Below are positions 27,382 to 35,621 of a stretch of DNA of 64,000 nucleotides, piece by piece (the first letter of the stretch is position 1; every line of letters starts with the position of its first letter). The notes under the pieces were generated by a model that was not told where the DNA came from, made no database searches, and was given only the letters and a program-made list of their open reading frames with translations. Origin of the DNA: Galbibacter marinus. GTDB lineage: Bacteria; Bacteroidota; Bacteroidia; Flavobacteriales; Flavobacteriaceae. The position numbers and the translations under genes were made by a program. The stretch is from positions 1 to 64,000 of the forward strand of contig NZ_AMSG01000006.1 in the NCBI RefSeq assembly GCF_000300875.1, written 5' to 3'.

Positions 27382-28028
27382 TGAGTTTAAAAAAAAGAAA
27401 AATTATGTTGAACGATCAAGAGGTAGTTGAAAAGAAAACTCAGGTAAACGGATTTATCGGGTTTTTGAAAAAAAACGGATTCAATATCATTATGCTGCTT
27501 CTAATCCTTGTACTGATAATTCCTGATGCAAAATCCTACGTACTTCAACAACTAATGGTAACGGGATTATTTAATGCGAGCATGGATGTAAACGAAGTGG
27601 ATAAGGGGAGTAAGGCTCAAATAGATTTTGAATTTGTTGACGAAAAAGGAAATTTGAAACATACATCATCCTTAAGGGGAAAGGTTGTCTTTATTAACTT
27701 TTGGGCTTCATGGTGTCCTCCTTGCCGCGCTGAATTTCCCTCCATTGAAACACTTTACACAAAATTCAAAGATAACCCGGATGTTTTCTTTTTGACCCTT
27801 AATGAGGATAGTGACTTAGCCACCGGGAAAGCTTATCTTGTGGAGGAGGGGTTTTCTGTACCCATGTATACCTCCAGAGGCAATATCCCGACACAGGTGT
27901 ATTCTGGGGCACTGCCTACGACCGTTGTGCTTGATAAGGATGGAAGAATTAGGTACCACCATACAGGCTTTGCAAATTATGCAGCACCTAAATTTATCGA
28001 GCAAATTGAGAACCTGATAAGTAAATAG
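27381..28028 (+). CDS. TlpA-type thioredoxin, membrane-anchored (3 of 3)
   Basis: A 215-residue protein with a single N-terminal membrane anchor (~35-52, NIIMLLLILVLIIP) instead of a cleaved signal, and a periplasmic thioredoxin domain (VVFINFWASWCPPCRAEFPS, cis-Pro LPTTVVLD). It differs from the other two copies in its anchor and in having WCPPCRAE, so it probably serves other partners. It is the last gene of the plus-strand unit and ends before a hairpin. Confidence 0.9.
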   Translation: MSLKKRKIMLNDQEVVEKKTQVNGFIGFLKKNGFNIIMLLLILVLIIPDAKSYVLQQLMVTGLFNASMDVNEVDKGSKAQIDFEFVDEKGNLKHTSSLRGKVVFINFWASWCPPCRAEFPSIETLYTKFKDNPDVFFLTLNEDSDLATGKAYLVEEGFSVPMYTSRGNIPTQVYSGALPTTVVLDKDGRIRYHHTGFANYAAPKFIEQIENLISK

Positions 28029-28120
28029 TTCATTCTTAAGATTTACTTGTATCGGATTAAACCTTCTCAAACACCAATTTAGCGGTGCAGCATAAAGGAT
28101 CCTTTCTTTAAGGGTAGTAC

Positions 28121-28149
28121 TAGTAGTTGCCGATATATGGCAACTACTA
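28121..28149. terminator. bidirectional hairpin between convergent operons
   Basis: A perfect 11-bp stem, TAGTAGTTGCC (28121-28131) and GGCAACTACTA (28139-28149), with a 7-base loop. It lies between the last TlpA gene and the DoxD gene and probably ends transcription from both sides. No long T-run follows. Confidence 0.65.
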
Positions 28150-28203
28150 AGTTACTACAAAAGCTGTCAACTGTTTATTTGATAAAATTAACAGCAGAGG
28201 ACG

Positions 28204-29220
28204 TTATATTTCAATATGATGTTGCCAATAAACACCACTGATGTCAGTGATCTTTATAGTGTAAGTCCCTTTTTTCAAGTTTTTCAAGTTATCATGTTGT
28301 AGGTTTATTTTAGCCTTTGCTCCCAAAGGAACAATCAAACTGTGTTTAGCAGATTTAATTTTGGCGATATAATAATTGGAAATACTTTCTTTGGGTAAAA
28401 AGGCCAGGTCTTCTTGTGAGTACGTTAGAATGGCATTGTTTTGCTGGTCATAAAGTTCTATACCAATAACCCAAGAGCCATATACATCAGCACCTTCTGT
28501 TCTGAAGACATCAAAGGAAAGGGTGTTGTTAGCGATTACACCTTCGGTAATCTCCAGTTTAGGTTTTACTGACTTATTGTGGAGTGTACCCCACAGGCCG
28601 CCATGAAACACCTGATTGGTCATCAGGGTCATCCCTAGTATGCATAGCGAACCGATTAAAACGACTTTTGGGAAAATATTTTCTTTAATGGGAAGTACAC
28701 CCGAGCCAAGCCACGCAAAAGATTTCTTTTTGGTGATGGCATAGTTGTTTTTCATCATATAACGATCTAAAGAATATCGCCCACTACCGGTAAGGAATAA
28801 TACAAAGCCAGTTGCGATACCCAATACTCCGATTTGCCATTCGTCTAAACAGGTAGTCCCAATCCAACCGGAACCAAGTAAGATTCCCATGGCCAGACCA
28901 AATACACCAATGCTCATAAGTCGGGTAAACAATCCAAAGATGATCAGTAGACCTACTATCCCTTCAATGATTGTAAAGAGTACCATGCTGATCCAGAGAA
29001 TATCAGGATTTTCTACCAGGTATAGAATGATAGGTTTTATACCCAAGGCATTGGGTAAAAAGTGGTTAAATTTTTCTCCGATATAACCTGCTAATTCAGG
29101 ATCCAGTTTGTCCGCTAATATAGTTCTTCTCCAAAAGGCTGAAAAATATGTCCAGCCTATAACAAGCCTTGTTGCCAGAGCCAAAAGGCCAGCGTCATTT
29201 TTTACACTTATATGTTGCAT
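28204..29220 (-). CDS. thiosulfate:quinone oxidoreductase, DoxD-DoxA fusion
   Basis: A 338-residue protein. Residues ~10-155 form four membrane helices of the DoxX/DoxD family (LLALATRLVIGWTYFSAFWRR, FTIIEGIVGLLIIFGLFTRL). After a fifth anchor (~195-215), a periplasmic DoxA-like beta domain follows (YGSWVIGIELYDQQ, YTIKITDISGVYW). DoxD and DoxA are the membrane and soluble subunits of thiosulfate:quinone oxidoreductase in Acidianus; bacterial fusions are annotated the same way. The reaction, thiosulfate to tetrathionate with quinone, is inferred from the family. It is 9 bases after a DsrE-like gene. Confidence 0.82.
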   Translation of the reverse strand: MQHISVKNDAGLLALATRLVIGWTYFSAFWRRTILADKLDPELAGYIGEKFNHFLPNALGIKPIILYLVENPDILWISMVLFTIIEGIVGLLIIFGLFTRLMSIGVFGLAMGILLGSGWIGTTCLDEWQIGVLGIATGFVLFLTGSGRYSLDRYMMKNNYAITKKKSFAWLGSGVLPIKENIFPKVVLIGSLCILGMTLMTNQVFHGGLWGTLHNKSVKPKLEITEGVIANNTLSFDVFRTEGADVYGSWVIGIELYDQQNNAILTYSQEDLAFLPKESISNYYIAKIKSAKHSLIVPLGAKAKINLQHDNLKNLKKGTYTIKITDISGVYWQHHIEI

Positions 29221-29229
29221 AAATGAATA

Positions 29230-29643
29230 TTAAATGGTTAATGAAATGAATCCTTTTTTGCTGAATTGAAATCCAAAAAGAATTCCATTCTCAGTCCTAA
29301 TTAATTGGTCAGGAAGCTCACTAGGGTCTACTTGGAATTTATCCAACGAAATGCCACAAACAAAAACTTTCACATGCTGCTCTTTGGCTTTTTTGAGAAG
29401 TTTTTTAAAGCTATTATTATCAGGAATATCTTTTACCGTTTTGCCGCATATTACCACATAAAATTCACCATAGGAATTACCATCTTCCTTAGCCAATTCT
29501 TCTGCGGTTAATAGTACAGGCTTGAGTTGGTTGATGTTTTTGGTAAGCAAAAGATAATTGTTCTTTTGTGGATCAAAATCCTGTGCTTGGACAACTCCGA
29601 AAGATAATAGGAGCGTAGATATAAATAGAATAAAATGTTTCAT
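29230..29643 (-). CDS. DsrE-like periplasmic protein
   Basis: A 137-residue protein with a signal peptide (LLLSFGVVQAQ) and a DsrE/F-like Rossmann fold: YGEFYVVICGKTVKDIP, then VKVFVCGISLDKFQVDPSELP. The two Cys are at positions where DsrE-like proteins place sulfur-relay residues, but I cannot assign a catalytic Cys. Its tight coupling to the DoxD-DoxA gene supports a role in sulfur handling. It is in the minus-strand operon led by a small secreted protein. Confidence 0.7.
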   Translation of the reverse strand: MKHFILFISTLLLSFGVVQAQDFDPQKNNYLLLTKNINQLKPVLLTAEELAKEDGNSYGEFYVVICGKTVKDIPDNNSFKKLLKKAKEQHVKVFVCGISLDKFQVDPSELPDQLIRTENGILFGFQFSKKGFISLTI

Positions 29644-29903
29644 TTTTTTAATTTAAAATTGGAATTTATATTGACAAGAGCGGTGCCCGTAAATACAGGC
29701 TTTCGCCACTTGAATCTAATGATGCTAGGAATTACTGATAAAATAGAATTACGGCAGTCGATCTATTGGATGATCATTTGGCTAAACCGAAAGATTGACA
29801 CTAGTCTCTAGATGGATCTTTACGGTTAAAACCACCATGGACTAACATATAATACTTTGGAGCAATGCTGCAACTGACTCTAATTATTCTATCAGAAAAT
29901 CAA

Positions 29904-30281
29904 TTACGAATAAATCTTTAGATTCCGGTATAAAATGTATAAAGGAACATCAGAAATTAAAAGGTATTTCGATGGAGGTGAAATTACAGGATATTGGTAG
30001 AAATGACCTGTGAAATCATCAGGACAAACCGCATTAAATAGCAGCTTTGTTACTGTGATAGATGGTTTAATGACTGTTTCATCAGATTGGGAAATTTCAA
30101 CTGAAAAGCAACCGAACTGCGAAATTGTCGATTGACTTTTATTCAATGCTTGGGTCTGAGATACACCCAATTTGGACTGCATAAAATTTCGGACCTTACA
30201 TGGGGAAACTAAAAGCAACAACGCCAGTCCTGCAATGGAAAGCATAGTGACAATAGGTCTTATGTATAGTCTTTTTTTCAT
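29904..30281 (-). CDS. small secreted protein leading the DsrE/DoxD operon
   Basis: A 125-residue protein with one N-terminal hydrophobic helix ending LLLVSPCKVRNFMQSKLGVS. No known family. It matches the small protein at 17851 at both ends: C-x-V-R-N-x-M-Q-x3-G-V-S, and VPLYILYRNLKI at the C-terminus. The Cys is preceded by Pro, so it is not a normal lipobox; the protein may stay membrane-anchored or be cleaved elsewhere. It is first in its transcription direction, 260 bases before the DsrE-like gene. The two genes therefore lead the two convergent operons of this block. Confidence 0.6.
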   Translation of the reverse strand: MKKRLYIRPIVTMLSIAGLALLLLVSPCKVRNFMQSKLGVSQTQALNKSQSTISQFGCFSVEISQSDETVIKPSITVTKLLFNAVCPDDFTGHFYQYPVISPPSKYLLISDVPLYILYRNLKIYS

Positions 30282-30286
30282 CTATG

Positions 30287-30294
30287 CAAAGGTA
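30287..30294 (-). promoter_or_regulatory. candidate -7 element, near-leaderless
   Basis: On the minus strand this reads TACCTTTG, an exact TAnnTTTG element. It lies 5 bases before the ATG at 30281, so the transcript would start almost at the start codon. I see no matching TTTG box at -33. Confidence 0.4.
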
Positions 30295-30428
30295 GTAAAA
30301 ATGAATACCAATAAGATGTTATAAATTTCTTAATGCATCAGCAGATTTCCAAAATACGGGAGAGATGAGCCTCGCATTCTCAATTTATATGTAAAATTCC
30401 AATACTATAGAGAGCCACACTATTGAAT

Positions 30429-31376
30429 TCACAACTTAAGCCACTGAAAACTGTTTTTAACAGCTTGTATTTTATAATTCTTAATTTGTATAGAAATAAT
30501 GGCGGTTTTTCGTGGTGCGACCTTTGTATTTGAAAAATGAGTATGAAATACATAGTATGCCTTACCGTTATGATTATAGAGTAGATCGCCATGACCACTT
30601 CCGTTTTCACCAGTAACAGTTCTTGAAATAAAAGGACTGTCTTTTATCTTCTTCCATGGGCCTTTGGGCGACTCACTGATGGCATAGCCCACTGCGTAAT
30701 CCTGATTTCTAAAATCATTAGCAGAATAGAGCATAACATACTTTCCATTCTTTTTAAATACCGTAGGACCCTCTGCTACTGGCCATGCTACTTTTTGAGT
30801 GTCTTCCCAGCCGGTTTCGGCATTAATGCATTCGGTAAGTGTTTCTGGTTTAATAGCCCGTAAGTTATCAGACAGCTCTGCCACGAAAATTCGATTGCCG
30901 TCTTGAAGTCTGACATGATACAAATAAATCTTATCACCATCAAACAGCACATAGGGATCTATTTGTTTAACATCCGACTCTAATACATTTCCGTTATTGA
31001 TGAAAGGGCCTAAGGGGTTATCACTGGTTGCAATGGCAATATGCTCATTAGCCGTATAGGCCATATAGTATTTTGAATGGTACTTAAAAACCTGTGGTGC
31101 CCAGAATCCTTTAGTTCCAAAAGCATCTCCTTTTTTTAAAGCAAACCCATCAGTTGCACCAATGGGGCCTTCCCAGTTTTTTAGATCGGTCGAACGATAT
31201 ACCAAAAAGCCTTCACCCTCAATGCGGGGGTCACCCTTTGTTCCATACAGATAATAAGTGCCTTGATCCTCAAAGATCGTGGGATCGGCCAGGTAAATCT
31301 GATCCATACTGAGCTCTTGACCAAAAAGCTGAATTGTAAAAATCAATAGTAGTACTTGAAAGCTTAATTGTTTCAT
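30429..31376 (-). CDS. GH43 glycoside hydrolase
   Basis: A 315-residue enzyme with a five-bladed propeller signature. A signal peptide (LLIFTIQLFGQ) is followed by the base Asp31 in YLADPTIFEDQG, the modulating Asp in IDPYVLFDG and the acid Glu in VAEGPTVFKKNG. GH43 enzymes are beta-xylosidases, alpha-arabinofuranosidases or arabinanases. The subfamily cannot be named without a search. It is a periplasmic or secreted enzyme. The second GH43 gene is immediately upstream on the same strand, 28 bases away. Confidence 0.88.
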   Translation of the reverse strand: MKQLSFQVLLLIFTIQLFGQELSMDQIYLADPTIFEDQGTYYLYGTKGDPRIEGEGFLVYRSTDLKNWEGPIGATDGFALKKGDAFGTKGFWAPQVFKYHSKYYMAYTANEHIAIATSDNPLGPFINNGNVLESDVKQIDPYVLFDGDKIYLYHVRLQDGNRIFVAELSDNLRAIKPETLTECINAETGWEDTQKVAWPVAEGPTVFKKNGKYVMLYSANDFRNQDYAVGYAISESPKGPWKKIKDSPFISRTVTGENGSGHGDLLYNHNGKAYYVFHTHFSNTKVAPRKTAIISIQIKNYKIQAVKNSFQWLKL

Positions 31377-31404
31377 TTTTGATGAGTTCTATAATTTGTA
31401 AAAA

Positions 31405-32577
31405 CTATTCCGGCGAATTGGCTAACGGCATTGGTTTTGGCGTTGTTGAAGGTCCGTGGACTACTAATTTTCCATTGCCCAGAATTTTCATTTCATCAAT
31501 AAAAACTACACGTTGATCTCCAGTAGCCTTGGTTCTGCCGTGATACACGCAGTATATTTTGTTGTCATGAGAGGAAAATACCAAGCTATTATGCCCGGTA
31601 CCCGTTACCTCACCGCCACTACCTATGTTTTTCTCTAAAACAGGATTGTTGTCTGCTTTGGTGTAGGGTCCCAATGGGGAAGAGGCTGTGGCATAGCCTA
31701 CTGCATAATTTTCACCTCCAAAATAATTAGCGGAGTACATCATATAATAGGTGTTCCGGTGTTTAAAAGTGAAGGATCCTTCAGTCCACCTTCGGTTTAC
31801 CTCCTTTGAGGTCACCGATCGGCTTTCCCATTCTGCATTTTTATCCTCCAATGTTAATGGAGGACGGAGCAATAATACGGGATCGCCTATTACCCCTGAA
31901 AAATCCGACTTTAGTTTTATGCCATACACCCAACTTTCTTCAATTTCATCAAACCAACCTTTTTCCCTCGCCCATTTTGAGATTTCTGATTCTACAGGGT
32001 GTTTATAACATACCCTGGAATAGTATAAATAAAACTCCCCACTATCGTCCTGAAATACATTGGCATCTATAATGGGATAACCCGGGTCAAAAAGAGGTTC
32101 GTCTTTAAGATCCTCAAAGGGTCCGGTAGGACTATCTGCTACTGCAACACCTATTTTAAAATTCTCAAGTTCATTGTTGGGATTATGTTTCCACTGAGCG
32201 CTGAAAAACATATAATATTTGCTGCCGAATTTGTAAACCTCAGGAGCCCAAAAAGCACTTGTACTCCAAGAATCATTTGTGTTTCCTGTGTATACCTGTC
32301 CCATAAATTCCCAATTTATAAGATCAGTCGACATATAGGTGGCAAAACCATCTTTTGCACCACCACCCGTACCATACATATAGTAGTTGCCATTGTCATC
32401 ATTTAGAATAAAAGGATCGCCAAATTCCACAGAAAGGGGATTGCTATATGTTTTTTCGGACGATATTTTGTCTTGATCTGTACTATCATACTTGGAAGAT
32501 TTAGTGGTCTTGCGATCAGCACACGACAAAATCGTGATGCACACTAAACATTTTACTAAAATGAATTTTAATTTCAT
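31405..32577 (-). CDS. GH43 glycoside hydrolase, lipoprotein
   Basis: A 390-residue lipoprotein (lipobox ILSC, Cys19) with a charged linker, then a GH43 propeller: Asp54 in FGDPFILND, Asp in IDANVFQDDSG and Glu in WTEGSFTFKHR. The C-terminal GHNSLVF and YHGRT segments are also typical. It probably acts on xylan or arabinan side chains at the cell surface, together with the downstream GH43. No transporter or regulator is adjacent, so the pair is isolated from a full polysaccharide locus. Confidence 0.88.
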   Translation of the reverse strand: MKLKFILVKCLVCITILSCADRKTTKSSKYDSTDQDKISSEKTYSNPLSVEFGDPFILNDDNGNYYMYGTGGGAKDGFATYMSTDLINWEFMGQVYTGNTNDSWSTSAFWAPEVYKFGSKYYMFFSAQWKHNPNNELENFKIGVAVADSPTGPFEDLKDEPLFDPGYPIIDANVFQDDSGEFYLYYSRVCYKHPVESEISKWAREKGWFDEIEESWVYGIKLKSDFSGVIGDPVLLLRPPLTLEDKNAEWESRSVTSKEVNRRWTEGSFTFKHRNTYYMMYSANYFGGENYAVGYATASSPLGPYTKADNNPVLEKNIGSGGEVTGTGHNSLVFSSHDNKIYCVYHGRTKATGDQRVVFIDEMKILGNGKLVVHGPSTTPKPMPLANSPE

Positions 32578-33210
32578 AATTTTTATTATATAACCTGCTA
32601 CGCAAAGGAATTAAACAATGTCGTTATTTTTGGAATATCGTCCCATCTTTCGAGATGAGTTATTCCATGACACCCTGGTGGTTTTAATGATGGGGGGTGC
32701 CTGTTTCTCCAGAGTGCAACAAGCTGAATACTTTTCTGCTCAAAGTAGCTGAATTATATGTGAATCTTAGAGTTTATACGTTTCAATAATTCTACAGATT
32801 AATTCAACTTTAAAAATAAAGCTAAATATCAAACCATTGTGCATCAATTTATTGACTGAAAGCACTAAATGAAATATCTAAACTGGATTAACTAAACTGG
32901 ATTATCTGATTGATTGCGCTTCATACCCTATAAATGCTTTGTAATGGTGGTAGGCAATTTGTTGATTTCAGTTGACCCTAGGATGTTTAATGCGCAGCCG
33001 GTTACTTGATGTAAGTTATGTAGTCAAAGTGCACTTAGAGGGAAATAGGGGAGTGTAGTTTACAAATTCTGTCCGGTTTCTCCATCCTTTAGGCTATCCA
33101 CAAAGGAAGCTATCATTAAATGAATATTGATTGGCAGGGTACTCTAAGTTGATAACAATTAAAACGGAGTAAGCTTGAGTTAATCAATTGAAACTGCTAT
33201 TAATGAATTT

Positions 33211-33249
33211 CGGGTCTATGTTGAATACCAACTATTCAATATAGACCCG
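33211..33249. terminator. long hairpin in a 760-base gene-free stretch (32578-33339)
   Basis: A 17-bp stem with one wobble, CGGGTCTATGTTGAATA (33211-33227) and TATTCAATATAGACCCG (33233-33249), loop CCAAC. A T-rich segment (GAGTTTTGTTATT) follows on the plus strand, although no plus-strand gene precedes it. It may end the minus-strand TPR gene or a small unannotated RNA. Elsewhere between 32578 and 33339 I see no gene. Confidence 0.55.
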
Positions 33250-33339
33250 GAGTTTTGTTATTCACTATTCCTTCGCTTTCTTTTTTTGTAATTATGGAAC
33301 AGTGATTTGCATCTCTGTAAGAATGTTTTTATTTAAATT

Positions 33340-34221
33340 TTAATAGGCTTTTAAAAACTCTAAACTTCCCTTAGTTTCTTCCCACAAGTCCTTATTTGCC
33401 ATTACATAGGAAGTTGCCTCGCTAGAATCTCCAAGGCTAATGTATTCAGGATGATTTTTAGGTAATCGTTTTTTGCCTGTTAAATACCCAATAACGTGCT
33501 CGTTGGATTTTATTGCTTGCTTTAACTGAGATTTTGCGTCTGCCATATTAGCATTTTTTAAATATTACAGTACCCTGTTGTAATTCCAGTGGGCAGCACT
33601 TTCGTCAGGAGTTAATTTGTATAACTTCTCATACCCTTTAAAATCATCCATTTTTAAAAGTAGTGAAGATAATTTATATCGGATACCCTGATTATCGTTA
33701 GGGTTTAAATCCAACATCTCCCAATATATAGAAGCAGCTTCTTGATGTTGTCCTGAGAGTGCCAAGCATTCTTCTAATCCTGCTTTAGCACGCATATAAG
33801 GGCGTGTTTCTAAAAGACCCCAGAAATGACCTTTGTCTTCTTTGAATGCTTGTTTCCCTAATTTTTTCTCTCCTGCCTTTACTCCCTGTTTATATAACTG
33901 TAGTGCTTTTTCAAAATTGGGTTCTTTTTCAGCCAAATAATTGTAAATATCTGCATTGTCCGCGTCTAATTCTAACGCTTTTTCTGCTAGTTGTTTTCCT
34001 TTTTTTACCGTTGAGTCATAGGCTTCATAAATGAGGTCCTGCGCTTTTTGTTCATTTGAAAGGTCTCCTGAGCATATATTGTCTATAGACTTTCCAGCCA
34101 TTCCATTCATAAAAGATCGAACCTGATCTTCGGACTGTAATACTTCTTTTTGCATTTCTGCGAATATCTTAGCCATCAACTGTTCGGTAAGCATTTTACG
34201 TGAAGTCTTTTTATTTCCCAT
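33340..34221 (-). pseudogene. TPR (ST7-like) protein gene with in-frame stop
   Basis: The upstream segment (218 residues) has helical repeats and the family segments ETRPYMRAKAGLEECLALS and YWEMLDLNPNDNQGIRY. It ends at TAA (33565-33567) after NYNRVL. The same frame continues YLKNANMADAKSQLKQAI and ends 68 residues later with GYLTGKKRLPKNHPEYISLG, the expected C-terminus of this family. The two pieces therefore belong to one ~293-residue protein split by a single nonsense codon. Intact relatives are TPR proteins, often with an added SEC-C motif, of unclear function. An assembly error would look the same. Confidence 0.75.
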
Positions 34222-34432
34222 TTCATGAATGTTTATATTTCAAAAATAATAATTTTGACCAGTATCGTTGCGAGTTCAAAATACAATTTCGCATTTTTAA
34301 CAGTACTGAAATAAGTTTAGTAGAATAGCGCCACATGCCTTGGAGGTATAGCATCCTAGACAATTGGCCGGTTATTTCTATGCGCCTTATCGGGAAACGA
34401 TTTTTCGGAGATATCTATAAAATTTCAGGGAG

Positions 34433-34633
34433 TCAAAAACCCTTTCGGATACATGCAACTTCCCCAATTATTTCAAAATTTCGAATCATAGCATCTTGCT
34501 CCATCCACTTTAACTCAAATTCTTCAAATTTTTGAAGTCTTTCTACTAATTCAAGAATCTTGTCAATACATTCCTCTATGTCCCTTAATCTAAATAAGTC
34601 TCTTTCCTTTTGCTCTATAAAATATCTTAGCAT
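34433..34633 (-). pseudogene. HepT-like toxin fragment
   Basis: 66 residues that match the N-terminal half of HepT (DUF86) toxins: RDLFRLRDIEECIDKILELV and MEQDAMIRNFEIIGEVA. HepT proteins are about 110 residues and carry the RX4HXY ribonuclease motif in the missing C-terminal half. The frame hits a stop right after the last recognisable part. Its start overlaps the end of the MntA-like frame, the normal antitoxin-toxin arrangement. Confidence 0.7.
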
Positions 34634-34895
34634 CAGTTAAAATTCTGTCCTTTAGTCCCGGGTGGATCGCTATAAATTCCACTAAATCTACATTTTTTTT
34701 AAGCAATTCCTGTAGTTTTATTTGGAGCCCTGCCAAGTCAAATAAAGATTATTTAGAATTAAAAGAATAGAATATATCAATATCACTACTTTCTATAGAT
34801 TCATTTCTTGCCACCGAACCAAACACCCCAATTTTAATGGGATTAAATGGTTTCATGGTGTTTATAATGATATCTATCTGACTTTGTGTTAGCAT
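34590..34895 (-). pseudogene. MntA-like nucleotidyltransferase antitoxin with in-frame stop
   Basis: The frame from ATG 34895 reads MLTQSQIDIIINTMKPF, then GVFGSVARNESIESSDIDIF, the GSxARxE...SDxD motif of minimal nucleotidyltransferases. A TAA at 34749-34751 follows FNSK, and the same frame continues SLFDLAGLQIKLQELL and VDLVEFIAIHPGLKDRIL to a stop at 34590. Together this is a normal ~101-residue MntA. In intact modules it AMPylates and neutralises HepT. Both genes are damaged, so the module is probably dead. Confidence 0.72.
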
Positions 34896-35180
34896 ATAAA
34901 ATATAGCAATTTTGTGGATTAAAATGAATTTAATCGGTACCTTAAAACGGTACAACAATAAATGAGGTTAGCCATAACAGAATCATTCTATGCCAAAATT
35001 AACACGTTCGCTGCACAGTTTAGAGAGGTAATAAATGTGGAATCCTTTCATTACAGATTAACCACAATATTTGCATAAAACACAGCATTTAGGTATGATC
35101 CATACTTTTCGATTGAAATATGGTCCAGTAAATACAGATTATCCCGTCCTAAAAAAACTTTACAGGATTTGTTATAATTA

Positions 35181-35426
35181 CTAATTGAACTTTAGCTGCG
35201 GAAAAAGACTTTCCGCATGTTTAAAGAAATCTGAAAGGTTCATACCTTGGGTTTCGCAGATATTTATGATCGTTTGCAGACTGGCACTTTCAGTCTTAAG
35301 ACCTTTAATGTTGCGTACCGTCTTTTCGTCAATATTATTTTTGTTAGCAAATTCTGTATTGTTAGTAACCTGCTTTATCCATAGCTCATTCAAGGCCTTT
35401 ACTATATATACATTCCTATCATCCAT
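35181..35426 (-). CDS. small helix-turn-helix protein
   Basis: 81 residues from ATG 35426; the earlier ATG at 35459 would add a hydrophobic stretch unlike the family. The segment TEFANKNNIDEKTVRNIKG is a Cro/XRE-like helix-turn-helix, followed by LQTIINICETQGMNLSDFFKH. It probably binds DNA. It stands alone near the decayed toxin-antitoxin module and could be a relic regulator or an accessory gene. Confidence 0.7.
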   Translation of the reverse strand: MDDRNVYIVKALNELWIKQVTNNTEFANKNNIDEKTVRNIKGLKTESASLQTIINICETQGMNLSDFFKHAESLFPQLKFN

Positions 35427-35621
35427 TTTAACAAATAAAAGGATTGTAAATAAAAACATCTCGGATTTAAATCCGAATAAAGGTAGTTTTTACGTAATTG
35501 ACTTCTGCTTTGAGTTTAGAAAAATGCATTCTTATTAAGTTGTAGTCACTGGATCTATTTTTTTAGAATTCGATTGGTTATTATGCACCCTTTAACTTGT
35601 TACGACTCTTTAGCTCCACTA

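Noticed and set aside
15324-34895. Stop-codon reassignment or programmed readthrough (three genes with in-frame TAG/TAA)
   Set aside because: The affected genes are different, use both TAG and TAA, and lie among other truncated genes. Ordinary pseudogenisation or sequencing error is simpler.
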